64,000 nt of DNA from Mycobacterium sp. 852014-50255_SCH5639931 (GTDB lineage Bacteria > Actinomycetota > Actinomycetes > Mycobacteriales > Mycobacteriaceae): assembly GCF_001665605.1 (NCBI RefSeq), contig NZ_LZSV01000034.1, forward strand, positions 124,001 to 188,000. Reading direction: 5' to 3'. Of the stretch, positions 48,069 through 56,731 are shown in pieces. How positions within the stretch are numbered: position 1 is the first letter of the stretch; every line of letters starts with the position of its first letter. Under the pieces are notes generated by a model. That model had not been told where the DNA came from and searched no databases. It saw only the letters and a list, made by a program, of their open reading frames with translations. A program made the translations under genes and the position numbers.

Positions 48069-48605
48069 ATGAGCGTAGAAAACCTCAAGGAAGCGCTGCC
48101 CGAGTACGCCAAGGACCTCAAGCTCAACCTCGGCTCGATCACGCGCACGACCGAGCTCAACGAGGAGCAGCTGTGGGGCACCCTGCTGGCGAGCGCCGCG
48201 GCGACGCGAAACACTCAGGTAATCACCGAGATCGGTGCCGAGGCGGCCGACATCCTGTCCGCCGAGGCGTACAACGCGGCGCTGGGAGCCGCATCGATCA
48301 TGGGCATGAACAACGTGTTCTATCGTGGCCGGGGCTTCCTCGACGGCAAGTACGACGACCTGCGTGCGGGATTGCGGATGAACATCATCGCCAATCCCGG
48401 CGTGGAGAAGGCGAACTTCGAGCTGTGGTCCTTCGCGGTGTCATCGATCAACGGATGCCCGGACTGCGTGGCCTCCCACGAACACACGCTGCGCGAGGCG
48501 GGAGTCACCCGGGAGACCATCCAGGAGGCGCTGAAGGCCGCGGCCATCATTTCCGGCGTGGCACAAGCGATTGTCGCCTCCCAGACGCTGGCCACCGTCG
48601 GCTGA
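48069..48605 (+). CDS. ahpD: Alkyl hydroperoxidase D, AhpC reductant
   Basis: A 178-residue AhpD. INGCPDCVASHEHTLREAG near residue 126 contains the catalytic CxxCxxxH relay (C130, C133, H137), with the upstream Glu in the region before it. It passes electrons from dihydrolipoamide and its lipoyl protein to AhpC. It lies 28 bp after ahpC with a GGGAGGCGAG site. Unlike the two AhpD-like proteins at 3790 and 39080, it keeps the essential His. Confidence 0.97.
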   Translation: MSVENLKEALPEYAKDLKLNLGSITRTTELNEEQLWGTLLASAAATRNTQVITEIGAEAADILSAEAYNAALGAASIMGMNNVFYRGRGFLDGKYDDLRAGLRMNIIANPGVEKANFELWSFAVSSINGCPDCVASHEHTLREAGVTRETIQEALKAAAIISGVAQAIVASQTLATVG

Positions 48606-48609
48606 CGCA

Positions 48610-49917
48610 GTGACGGCACCAGCCTGGATAGCACACGCGATCTGGTGGCAGGTCTATCCGCTGGGGTTCGTCGGCGCCTTTCCTTCGTCGGAGCCGCCGC
48701 GGCCGGGAGAACACCGGCTGCGGCGGCTCGTCGACTGGTTCGACCACGCCATCGCACTGGGCGCGTCCGGCGTTGCGCTGGGCCCGATCTTCGCCTCGCG
48801 CACCCATGGTTACGACACCACCGACCACTACCGCATCGACCCCCGGCTCGGTGACGACGCCGATTTCGACCACCTCGTCGCCGAGGCCCGTCGCCGTGGC
48901 CTGCGCATCCTGCTCGACGGCGTGTTCAATCACGTCGGCGTGGATTTCCCCCGTTACCAGGAGGCGCCGAACGACGAGGCCGCAGCGCGCTGGTTTCGCG
49001 GGCGCCCGGGACGCTTTCACACGTTCGAGGGTCACTCGGAGCTGATCACACTCAACCACGACAACCCCGAAGTGGTCGACTACACCGCGGACGTGATGGC
49101 GCACTGGCTGGAACGCGGTGCCGATGGCTGGCGACTCGACGCGGCTTACACGGTGCCGGAACGGTTTTGGGCCTCGACACTCCCCCGGGTGCGCGAGCGC
49201 TTCCCCGAGGCGTGGTTCGTCGGCGAGCTCATCCACGGCGACTACGCCGCCGTCGTGCGGGCTGCGACGTTCGACTCGGCCACCCAGTACGAGCTGTGGA
49301 AGGCGATCTGGAGCAGCCTCAACGACGGCAACTTCTTCGAGCTGGACTGGGCGCTGCAGCGGCATGGCGAGTTCCTGGCCAGCTTTGCCCCGCTCACTTT
49401 CATCGGCAACCACGACGTCACCCGCATCGCCAGCCGGCTCGACCGCCCCGAGCACGTGGTGCACGCGCTGGTGATCCTGTTGACCGTCGGCGGCGTGCCC
49501 AGCGTGTACGCGGGCGACGAACTGGGACTCCGCGGCGTCAAGGAGGAGCGCTACGGCGGGGACGACGCGGTGCGCCCCGAGTTCGGCTCTCCCCCAATGA
49601 AAGTGGATGCGTTCGGCGCCCAGATGTGGGCGCTGCACCAGTTCCTGGTCGGGCTGCGCCGTCGTCACCCGTGGCTGCACCGGGCCTCGACCACCGCGCT
49701 GCGGCTGGAAAACCGGCATTACCTGTACGAGACCCGCAGCGGCGACGACGCGCTGCTGGTCGCGCTCAACATCGACGACGAGCCGATGCGCGTGGGGCTG
49801 TCGGAACTGGGCACGTCCCACCGGCGGGTCATCGGCGGTTCGTCAGCCCCGCCGCAAGAGGTGGTGGACGCGCTGGTCGTGGAACCGCACGGGTGGCGGA
49901 TCTTAAGCCCGGCCTAG
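48610..49917 (+). CDS. GH13 alpha-amylase family glycosidase
   Basis: A 435-residue (beta/alpha)8 enzyme. The four GH13 regions are present: DGVFNH (region I), GWRLDAAY with the nucleophile Asp (II), WFVGELIHG with the acid/base Glu (III), and FIGNHDVTR with the third Asp (IV). A short beta C-terminal domain follows (from about 370). The GTG start is 5 bp after the ahpD stop; the earlier open frame lies within ahpD. Small GH13 enzymes in mycobacteria act on maltodextrins, trehalose or glucosyl compounds; the exact one is unknown. It may be read through from ahpCD. Confidence 0.88.
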   Translation: MTAPAWIAHAIWWQVYPLGFVGAFPSSEPPRPGEHRLRRLVDWFDHAIALGASGVALGPIFASRTHGYDTTDHYRIDPRLGDDADFDHLVAEARRRGLRILLDGVFNHVGVDFPRYQEAPNDEAAARWFRGRPGRFHTFEGHSELITLNHDNPEVVDYTADVMAHWLERGADGWRLDAAYTVPERFWASTLPRVRERFPEAWFVGELIHGDYAAVVRAATFDSATQYELWKAIWSSLNDGNFFELDWALQRHGEFLASFAPLTFIGNHDVTRIASRLDRPEHVVHALVILLTVGGVPSVYAGDELGLRGVKEERYGGDDAVRPEFGSPPMKVDAFGAQMWALHQFLVGLRRRHPWLHRASTTALRLENRHYLYETRSGDDALLVALNIDDEPMRVGLSELGTSHRRVIGGSSAPPQEVVDALVVEPHGWRILSPA

Positions 49918-50340
49918 GCGTTCCAGAGTCAGCTGGTCCTGCCGGCCGTCGTAGTACTTGTCGAGGACCGCGAGGAATTCCTCGTTGTCGTCCGCGGCGC
50001 GGGCGAACAGCGTCATCGACGACCGCAGCTTGAGGTCGTCGGGCGAGCCGAAGATGTCCGCGACCGATCGGCCCTGCACCGCGTCAACCAACCGGGCGCA
50101 CTCACGCAACCGCGGGCCGAGCAGCTCATGGCCCAGGTAGGCACGCGCCTCCTCGAGCGAGGAGATGCCGTAATGCACCGCGGTCGGGCTGCCGCCCAGG
50201 CCGCGTAACTGCGGGAAGACAAACCACATCCAGTGACTGCGTTTACGACCGGAGCGCAGCTCTTCGACCACGTTGCGGTACACCGGGGCCTGCGCGTCGA
50301 CGAAGCGCTGGAGGTCGAAGGGGTCGCTCGCCGATTCCAT
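49903..50340 (-). CDS. DUF1810 family protein (Rv1873-like)
   Basis: A 145-residue all-helical protein. FDLQRFVDAQAPVYRNVVEELRSGRKRSHWMWFVFPQLRGLG is the family signature; the length equals what I recall for the structurally known Rv1873. Function unknown. Its 3' end overlaps the 3' end of the GH13 gene by 15 bp, and it diverges from lldD2 with an 18-bp gap. Confidence 0.88.
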   Translation of the reverse strand: MESASDPFDLQRFVDAQAPVYRNVVEELRSGRKRSHWMWFVFPQLRGLGGSPTAVHYGISSLEEARAYLGHELLGPRLRECARLVDAVQGRSVADIFGSPDDLKLRSSMTLFARAADDNEEFLAVLDKYYDGRQDQLTLERLGRA

Positions 50341-50358
50341 GTGACTACGGTTGCACAT

Positions 50359-51603
50359 ATGGCGGTCAAACGACGAGTGCCCAAGGTGCGCGACCTCGCG
50401 CCGCTGATCCAGTTCAAGCGACCGCAATTCGACGCGACCAAGCGCCGCCTCGACGCCGCGCACACGATCGAAGATCTGCGCCGCATCGCCAAACGCCGCA
50501 CGCCCAAGGCGGCGTTCGACTACACCGACGGCGCCGCCGAGGACGAGCTTTCCATCCAGCGAGCCCGGCAAGCGTTCCGCGACATCGAGTTTCACCCCAC
50601 CATCCTGCGTGATGTCAGCAACGTCACCGCCGGCTGGAATGTGCTGGGCCAGCCGGTGGTCCTGCCATTCGGCATCGCACCCACCGGCTTCACCCGACTG
50701 ATGCACACCGAGGGCGAGATCGCCGGCGCCGCGGCGGCGGCCAAGGCAGGCATTCCGTTCTCGCTGTCCACGCTCGGCACCTGCGCGATCGAGGACCTGG
50801 TGACCGCTGTTCCCCAGGGCAGGAAGTGGTTTCAGCTCTACATGTGGCGCGACCGGGAACGCTCGATGGCGCTCGTCCAGCGCGCCGCCGATGCGGGGTT
50901 CGACACCCTGCTGGCCACTGTCGACGTCCCGGTCTCCGGCGCCCGGCTGCGCGACAACCGCAACGGGATGACGATCCCGCCGACGCTGACATTGCGCACC
51001 GTCCTGGATGCGGTGCCGCACCCGAAATGGTGGTTCGACCTGCTGACCACCGAGCCGCTGGCGTTCGCGTCGCTGGACCGCTGGCCGGGAACCGTCGCCG
51101 AGTATCTGAGCACCATGTTCGACCCCAGCCTCACATTCGATGACCTGGAGTGGATCAAGGCCCAGTGGCCGGGTAAGTTGGTGGTCAAGGGCATCCAGAC
51201 GCTCGACGACGCCCGCGCCGTCGTCGATCGCGGCGTCGACGGCATCGTGTTGTCGAATCACGGTGGGCGCCAACTGGATCGGGCCCCAGTGCCCTTCCAC
51301 CTGTTGCCCTCGGTCTCGCGTGAGGTCGGCAAACACACCGAGATCCTGCTGGACACCGGCATCATGTCGGGCGCCGACATCGTGGCGGCGATCGCGCTGG
51401 GCGCGCGGTGCACGCTCGTCGGACGGGCCTACCTGTACGGGCTGATGGCCGGCGGCGAACCCGGCGTCGCCCGTGCGATCGAAATTCTTTCCCAAGGCGT
51501 GATCCGCACCATGCGTCTGTTAGGTGTCACCTGTCTCGAGGAGCTCTCGCCCAAACACGTCACGCAACTGCAACGCCTGGGGCCTGTCGAACCGCCCGCG
51601 TGA
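50359..51603 (+). CDS. lldD2: Quinone-dependent L-lactate dehydrogenase
   Basis: A 414-residue FMN-dependent alpha-hydroxy-acid oxidase-family enzyme, the size of Mtb LldD2. FGIAPTGFTRLMH near residue 105 and LSTLGTCAIEDLV are FMN contacts; the active-site His is in GIVLSNHGGRQLDRAP near 297, and ILLDTGIMSGADIVAAIALGA is the phosphate-binding region. It oxidises L-lactate to pyruvate at the membrane with menaquinone, letting mycobacteria use host lactate. ATG 50359 is preferred over the in-frame GTG 50341. Confidence 0.96.
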   Translation: MAVKRRVPKVRDLAPLIQFKRPQFDATKRRLDAAHTIEDLRRIAKRRTPKAAFDYTDGAAEDELSIQRARQAFRDIEFHPTILRDVSNVTAGWNVLGQPVVLPFGIAPTGFTRLMHTEGEIAGAAAAAKAGIPFSLSTLGTCAIEDLVTAVPQGRKWFQLYMWRDRERSMALVQRAADAGFDTLLATVDVPVSGARLRDNRNGMTIPPTLTLRTVLDAVPHPKWWFDLLTTEPLAFASLDRWPGTVAEYLSTMFDPSLTFDDLEWIKAQWPGKLVVKGIQTLDDARAVVDRGVDGIVLSNHGGRQLDRAPVPFHLLPSVSREVGKHTEILLDTGIMSGADIVAAIALGARCTLVGRAYLYGLMAGGEPGVARAIEILSQGVIRTMRLLGVTCLEELSPKHVTQLQRLGPVEPPA

Positions 51604-51608
51604 CGGCG

Positions 51609-52778
51609 CTACTGCAGGCGGGCGACGTGTTCCGTGCGGTTGCGCACCAGGTCGTTGAAGGCCTCGCCGGGCCCGACGTGTTCGAAGAGTTGCGGCGGGT
51701 AGTGAGTGACATACATCGTGCGCCGGCCGCCGGCACCGGTCGGCCGGGGTGAGGCGTGCATCAGGTCCTGGACGTGGACGGTCACGTCGCCGGGGGCGGT
51801 GTCGATGCTCACCACCGGGACCCGTTGGAGCCGATGCTCCCAGCGGTAGTGAATCGCCTGACCGTGGCTGCCCGGCACCACCTGAAGGTTGCCGGTCGAG
51901 GCGTCCGAGCCGGTCAGTTGAATGCCGATGCTGACCGCGGGGCACATGAGAGCGTGCCCACCCATGCCGCAGTCCTGATGCCAGGGGATGTTGGACAGCC
52001 CGCTGGTGTTGCCTTTCACTTTGAGCAACACCGCGCTGCCTTCCATCCGGTCGGGTGCGGGGCGCAGCGCGGGATTGATGAGGGTGCCCAGCCTGGACAC
52101 CCTGGGATCGTTTTCCAAGGCGGCGAGGACGGGCGAGTGCAGCGTTGCGTAGACCAACCTGCACAGCACGCTGCCGCCGTCCTCGTCGGTGACCCACCAC
52201 GAACGGTCATCCCCCGGCCGGGCCTGGGCCGCGAGGCGGTCGACCTCGCGGTTGGCGGCCCGCATCTCATCGGCGTCGAATACGCCCCTGACGTGCAGGT
52301 AGCCCATGGTCTGCAGCTGTGCGGACAACTCGGCGTTGTCCGCGTCGAGCGTGAATGTGGCGAGCGGGTCGCGCCCCTTCAGATCGGCGCGGGCCGGATC
52401 GTACGGCGGGACGCCGGCGTGCAGGTAGCGCAGGACCGGGTCCCAGTCGGCCAGTTGGTCGAACCCGCCCCGCTCGAAGGACAACTCGTCGCTGAGCAGG
52501 AGGTTGATGACCGTGCGGATCTGGCCAACCATGTCCTCCCACGCCCGTCGGGACAGCCGCACGACGGCGTCTCCGGTGCGCTGCCCCTCGCCGACGCGGA
52601 TCGTCGGGCCATCGACGGCATAGGTGACGGCATCGTCTTCGACCAGGAAGGTGATGGCGCCGGCGGAAGCGAGATCTCTGGCCGCGGATTCCAGGACATC
52701 CGGGTCGAGGGCGGTCGGGGCGGGGTGCGTCAGCGGCACGGGCCGATTATCCAAGACCGCCAACGTGATAGCCACCAC
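51609..52778 (-). CDS. SCP2-like plus phytanoyl-CoA dioxygenase (PhyH) domain fusion
   Basis: A 389-residue protein. Residues about 28-118 (ASAGAITFLVEDDAVTYAVDG, then VRLSRRAWEDMV and a helix to FERGGFDQLADW) resemble an SCP2-like sterol-carrier fold. Residues about 145-380 are a PhyH-type Fe(II)/2-oxoglutarate oxygenase with the HxD of NIPWHQDCGMGG and the distal His in DLMHASPRPTG followed by RRTMYVTHY for 2-oxoglutarate. Such an enzyme would hydroxylate a hydrophobic or CoA-bound substrate delivered by the carrier domain. The start is GTG at 52778 (52775 possible). Confidence 0.82.
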   Translation of the reverse strand: MVAITLAVLDNRPVPLTHPAPTALDPDVLESAARDLASAGAITFLVEDDAVTYAVDGPTIRVGEGQRTGDAVVRLSRRAWEDMVGQIRTVINLLLSDELSFERGGFDQLADWDPVLRYLHAGVPPYDPARADLKGRDPLATFTLDADNAELSAQLQTMGYLHVRGVFDADEMRAANREVDRLAAQARPGDDRSWWVTDEDGGSVLCRLVYATLHSPVLAALENDPRVSRLGTLINPALRPAPDRMEGSAVLLKVKGNTSGLSNIPWHQDCGMGGHALMCPAVSIGIQLTGSDASTGNLQVVPGSHGQAIHYRWEHRLQRVPVVSIDTAPGDVTVHVQDLMHASPRPTGAGGRRTMYVTHYPPQLFEHVGPGEAFNDLVRNRTEHVARLQ

Positions 52779-52825
52779 TTACCCGCCGCGGAGCCGCGGA
52801 GGGGAACAAACCGGCACCCGCCTGG

Positions 52826-52846
52826 GTTGAGCGCATCAGACTCAGT
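52826..52846 (+). promoter_or_regulatory. HAIR-like (HspR) element upstream of lon
   Basis: GTTGAGC-N7-ACTCAGT resembles the HspR inverted repeat CTTGAGT-N7-ACTCAAG: inner TTGAG and ACTCA are kept at the right spacing, while the outer bases differ. It lies 13 bp before the lon ATG, overlapping the 5' leader. Confidence 0.5.
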
Positions 52847-52859
52847 TTTTGGAGGATTG

Positions 52860-55181
52860 ATGGCTGAAGCCAAATCGGTGCCGGTGCTGTTTGTCACCGA
52901 CACCATCGTGTTGCCCGGAATGGTCGTTCCGATCGCGCTCGACGAGGCCGCGCGGGCGGCAATCGACGCTGCTCAGGCGAGTGAATCCGGGCAGCTGCTG
53001 ATCGCGCCCCGGCTGGACGACCGGTACCCGTCGCACGGTGTGATCGCCAAGGTTTTGCAGGTCGGACGCATCGCAGGCGGCGGCACCGCGGCCGTCGTGC
53101 GCGGTGAGCGCAGGGCGCAGATCGGGGCCGGGGCGTCCGGGCCGGGCGCGGCGCTGTGGGTCGAGGTGACCGAGGTCCCCGAGGTCGAGGCGACCGACGA
53201 GATCAAGGCACTGATGGCCGAGTACAAGAAGCTGCTGCTGGCCATGCTGCAACGGCGCGAGGCCTGGGAGATCGTCGACTACGTCAACCGGCTCACCGAC
53301 CCGTCGGCCTTGGCGGACACCTCCGGCTACGCGTCCTACCTGTCCAGCGAGCAGAAGCGGCAACTGGTCGAGACCGAGGATGTCGCCGAGCGGCTGCGGG
53401 TGCTGATCGACTGGACCAGCGACCACCTCGCCGAGGTCGAGGTCAACGACAAGATCGCCGAGGACGTGCGCGAGGGCATGGAGAAGACGCAGAAAGAGTT
53501 CCTGCTGCGCCAACAGCTGGCCGCCATCCGCAAGGAATTGGGTGAGGGTGAGCCCGACGGGTCCGATGACTATCGCGCCCGCGTCGAAGCGGCCGACCTG
53601 CCCGAGAAGGTGCGCGAGGCCGCGCTGCGCGAGGTCGGCAAGCTGGAACGGTCCAGCGACCAAAGCCCGGAGAGCGGCTGGATCCGCACCTGGCTGGACA
53701 CGGTGCTCGACCTGCCCTGGAACGTCAGGACCGACGACTCGACCGACCTGAAGGCCGCGCGTGAGGTGTTGGACGCCGACCACCACGGGCTGGACGACGT
53801 CAAGGACCGCATCGTCGAATACCTGGCCGTGCGGGCCCGCCGCGCTCAGCGGGGGCTGCAGCTCGTCGGAGGCCGCGGCTCGGGCGCGGTGATGGTGCTG
53901 GCCGGTCCGCCCGGCGTCGGCAAGACGTCGCTGGGTGAGAGCGTCGCCCGGGCGCTGGGCCGCAAGTTCGTGCGTGTCGCCCTGGGCGGTGTGCGTGACG
54001 AGGCCGAGATCCGCGGGCACCGGCGCACCTATGTGGGCGCGCTGCCGGGCCGGATCGTGCGGGCCATCGGCGAGGCGGGTTCGATGAACCCCGTTGTGCT
54101 GCTGGACGAGATCGACAAGGTCGGTTCCGACTACCGGGGCGACCCGAGCGCGGCGCTGCTCGAGGTGCTCGACCCGGCCCAAAACCACACGTTCCGCGAC
54201 CACTACCTGGACCTGGACCTGGACCTGTCCGACGTGGTGTTCCTGGCCACCGCCAACGTCATCGAGAACATCCCGTCCGCCCTGCTGGACCGGATGGAGC
54301 TGGTGCAGATCGACGGCTACACCGAGGACGACAAGGTCGCCATCGCCCGGGACTACCTGCTGCCCCGGCAGCGGGACCGGGCGGCGCTGACCGAGGACGA
54401 GGTCACGCTGACCGACGCCGCTCTGCGCAAGATCGCCGCCGACTACACCCGGGAGCCCGGCGTGCGGCAATTCGAGCGGCTGCTGGCCAAGGCGCTGCGC
54501 AAGGTGACGACCAAGCTGGCCGAGACGCCCGGGCCGATCACCATCGACGAGGTGGATCTGGTCGACTACCTCGGCCGTCCACGGTTCACTCCCGAATCGG
54601 CCGAACGCACGGCGGTGCCCGGCGTGGCCACCGGTCTGGCCGTCACCGGCCTGGGCGGTGACGTGCTCTACATCGAAGCGGGCGCGACGGACGGTGAGGC
54701 GGGCTTGCAGCTCACCGGTCAACTGGGTGACGTGATGAAGGAGTCGGCACAGATCGCGCTGTCCTTCGTGCGTTCCCACGCCGCCGAGTTGGGCGTCGAT
54801 CCCAAGGCCCTCGACCGGCGCATCCACGTGCACGTTCCCGCGGGAGCGGTGCCCAAGGACGGCCCGTCGGCTGGTGTCACCATGGTGACCGCGCTGGTCT
54901 CGATGGCCACAGGACGTCAGGTGCGATCCGACGTCGGCATGACCGGCGAGGTCACGCTGAACGGGCGGGTATTGCCGATCGGCGGCGTGAAGCAGAAGCT
55001 GCTGGCGGCCCAACGGGCCGGCCTGGCAACGGTTTTCATTCCGGCGCGCAACGAGCCCGACTTGGATGACGTGCCCGCGGAGGTGCTCGACGCGCTGACG
55101 GTCAAACCGATGACCGACGTCGCTGACATCGTGGCGCAGGCGCTCGAGCCGGTGGCCGAGACCGTTACGGTCGCTGCTTGA
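52860..55181 (+). CDS. lon: ATP-dependent Lon protease
   Basis: A 773-residue LonA. N-terminal substrate-binding domain (about 6-200), a coiled helical region, AAA+ module with Walker A GPPGVGKTS near residue 350 and Walker B VVLLDEIDKVG near 411, and the C-terminal serine-lysine protease with S670 in KDGPSAGV and K713 in GGVKQKLLAA. It degrades damaged and short-lived regulatory proteins as a hexamer. The ATG at 52860 has a GGAGG site. M. tuberculosis lacks lon, whereas avium-group and fast-growing mycobacteria have it, which supports the NTM assignment. Confidence 0.97.
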   Translation: MAEAKSVPVLFVTDTIVLPGMVVPIALDEAARAAIDAAQASESGQLLIAPRLDDRYPSHGVIAKVLQVGRIAGGGTAAVVRGERRAQIGAGASGPGAALWVEVTEVPEVEATDEIKALMAEYKKLLLAMLQRREAWEIVDYVNRLTDPSALADTSGYASYLSSEQKRQLVETEDVAERLRVLIDWTSDHLAEVEVNDKIAEDVREGMEKTQKEFLLRQQLAAIRKELGEGEPDGSDDYRARVEAADLPEKVREAALREVGKLERSSDQSPESGWIRTWLDTVLDLPWNVRTDDSTDLKAAREVLDADHHGLDDVKDRIVEYLAVRARRAQRGLQLVGGRGSGAVMVLAGPPGVGKTSLGESVARALGRKFVRVALGGVRDEAEIRGHRRTYVGALPGRIVRAIGEAGSMNPVVLLDEIDKVGSDYRGDPSAALLEVLDPAQNHTFRDHYLDLDLDLSDVVFLATANVIENIPSALLDRMELVQIDGYTEDDKVAIARDYLLPRQRDRAALTEDEVTLTDAALRKIAADYTREPGVRQFERLLAKALRKVTTKLAETPGPITIDEVDLVDYLGRPRFTPESAERTAVPGVATGLAVTGLGGDVLYIEAGATDGEAGLQLTGQLGDVMKESAQIALSFVRSHAAELGVDPKALDRRIHVHVPAGAVPKDGPSAGVTMVTALVSMATGRQVRSDVGMTGEVTLNGRVLPIGGVKQKLLAAQRAGLATVFIPARNEPDLDDVPAEVLDALTVKPMTDVADIVAQALEPVAETVTVAA

Positions 55182-55391
55182 TGAGCTTGGCCGGGACCCC
55201 CGCCCGGCGTAAGGGCCTGACCTGCCCCGACGCCGGCGAATAGGGCGAAGAGGTTTTCAGCGTCCACGCCTCGGGTATCTGGGGTGTTGGAGGTTCGACT
55301 GCCCGTCAGGGCGGTGGGGTGAGCGAATCACCAAGTCAATTGGTTCAGCTGCACTTCAGGCGGCCAATCCGCTCGACAAGGGGGTTCACTT

Positions 55392-55880
55392 ATGAATCTG
55401 AACAAGATCGCAGCCGGCGCGCTCATGGCCGGCACCATCACGTCCGCGGGTTTCGGCATCGGCGCCGGTATCGCACAAGCCGGTCCGGATGGCCCGAATG
55501 TGCCGAATCCGAACGTGCCGGGCCCGAACGTACCGGGAGGCGACCGGGATGTTCCGGCGCCGGGCCAATTCGTGCCGGGACAGCCTATTTGTAACCCCGG
55601 CGCGCCGGGCGTCAACTGCAACGCGCCGGGCACCCCGCTTCCTCCGGGACAAAACGGGTTCCCGCCGCCGGGGCACTACAACGACCCGATCCGCTACGGG
55701 CTCCCGGCCACCTGGGTTCCGCCAGTGGGTGACCCCGACGGGACCCAACTTCCCGTCGTGTTCAACCCGCAGCTGGGTCAGTGGGGCGTCAACACGTCCA
55801 CTGGTTTCCAGGTGTTCACGCCTGCAGGCGGGACGTCTGGTTCAGGCCAGGTCAGCGGCGGGGTCAACCCCGGGACCTAA
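55392..55880 (+). CDS. Secreted Pro/Gly/Asn-rich protein
   Basis: A 162-residue exported protein. Signal peptide NLNKIAAGALMAGTITSAGFGIGAGIAQA is cleaved after AQA near residue 30. The mature N-terminus has degenerate repeats of NVPxPNVPGPNVPG, then a Pro-rich region with two cysteines (PICNPG and VNCNAP) and a small folded-looking tail (YGLPATWVPPVGDPDG and later VVFNPQLGQWGVNTSTGFQVF). An AAGGGGG ribosome site precedes the ATG. Similar small wall-associated proteins are common in mycobacteria; function is unknown. A terminator follows directly. Confidence 0.8.
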   Translation: MNLNKIAAGALMAGTITSAGFGIGAGIAQAGPDGPNVPNPNVPGPNVPGGDRDVPAPGQFVPGQPICNPGAPGVNCNAPGTPLPPGQNGFPPPGHYNDPIRYGLPATWVPPVGDPDGTQLPVVFNPQLGQWGVNTSTGFQVFTPAGGTSGSGQVSGGVNPGT

Positions 55881-55894
55881 ACCGGCATAACGAG

Positions 55895-55924
55895 ACAGCC
55901 GCCCCTTCGGGGGCGGCTGTTTTC
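55895..55924 (+). terminator. Intrinsic terminator with UUCG tetraloop
   Basis: The arms 55895-55905 and 55910-55920 form an 11-bp GC-rich stem around TTCG, followed by TTTTCG. The extra-stable UUCG loop and short U-run make a textbook terminator for the secreted-protein gene. Confidence 0.85.
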
Positions 55925-55937
55925 GTTGCACGGTGAC

Positions 55938-56345
55938 ATGGCGCCACGCTCGGCGTTGAATGAAACCGTGACTCTCAAACGCCAAGTCGTCCACCGCGTG
56001 CAGCGGGTGCTCGTCAACCCGGTGGGCCGGCAGATGCCGGGGATCATCCTGGAAACCACCGGCCGCAAAAGCGGCAAGCCGCGGCGCACCGCCGTGGGCG
56101 GACGCCTGGTCGACAACCAATTCTGGATGGTCTCCGAACACGGCGAGCACTCCGACTACGTCCACAACATCAAGGCCAATCCGGCCGTGCGGGTGCGCAT
56201 CGGCGGTCGATGGCGCAGCGGCACCGCTCACCTGATGCCCGACGACGATCCGCTGCGGCGGCTTGGCGACCTCCCGCGGCTCAACAGCGCGGTGGTGCGG
56301 CTGATGGGCAGCGACCTGCTGACCATTCGGGTGGATCTGGACTGA
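55938..56345 (+). CDS. Ddn-like F420-dependent nitroreductase/quinone reductase family protein
   Basis: About 135 residues of the mycobacterial split-barrel family that includes Ddn. The core PGIILETTGRKSGKPRRTAVGG near residue 36 is the deazaflavin-binding signature (TTGRKSG), followed by FWMVSEHGEHSDYVHNIKANPAVRVRIGGRW. Members use F420H2 to reduce quinones or nitroimidazoles. The start is uncertain (ATG 55938 or GTG 55968); neither has a strong ribosome site. The gene lies just behind the terminator at 55895, so it must have its own promoter. Confidence 0.85.
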   Translation: MAPRSALNETVTLKRQVVHRVQRVLVNPVGRQMPGIILETTGRKSGKPRRTAVGGRLVDNQFWMVSEHGEHSDYVHNIKANPAVRVRIGGRWRSGTAHLMPDDDPLRRLGDLPRLNSAVVRLMGSDLLTIRVDLD

Positions 56346-56355
56346 CGCGCCGCGC

Positions 56356-56688
56356 ATGGCCTACGACGAGAACCTCGCCAACGAGATCCGCGAACTCGTC
56401 GCCTCCGAGCCCGGCGTCGAAGAGAAGCGCATGTTCGGCGGTCTCGCGTTCCTGGTGAACGGCAACATGTCCGTGGCCGTCAGTGGCCAGGGCGGCCTGC
56501 TGGTCCGGGTACCGGCGGACGAGCTCGAAAAAGTGCTGCAGCGCGCTCACGTCAGCCCAATGGTGATGGCGGGCCGCGACGTTCGCGGCTGGGTGAGGGT
56601 GGAGCCCGCCGGGATGCGGACCAAACGACAGCTCGAGGGCTGGGTGACCCGCGGTGTCGGCTACGCGCGCAGCCTGCCGGCCAAGTGA
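56356..56688 (+). CDS. TfoX N-terminal-like domain protein
   Basis: A 110-residue protein with the TfoX/Sxy N-terminal pattern: ENLANEIRELVASEPGVEEKRMFGGLAFLVNGNMSVAVSG then LLVRVPADELEKVLQ. Full TfoX (a competence regulator in Proteobacteria) also has a C-terminal domain, absent here. Single-domain members in actinobacteria have no known function. It is 10 bp downstream of the Ddn-like gene, probably one transcript. Possibly the Rv1871c counterpart. Confidence 0.82.
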   Translation: MAYDENLANEIRELVASEPGVEEKRMFGGLAFLVNGNMSVAVSGQGGLLVRVPADELEKVLQRAHVSPMVMAGRDVRGWVRVEPAGMRTKRQLEGWVTRGVGYARSLPAK

Positions 56689-56731
56689 CCGGCGCGGTTT
56701 GCTAGCACTCGGCGCGGGTACGTGACCAGGT

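Noticed and set aside
52842..55013. Open frame of 723 codons on the minus strand
   Set aside because: It is antisense to lon, with no recognisable motif and His/Arg/Gly-rich composition typical of shadow frames.
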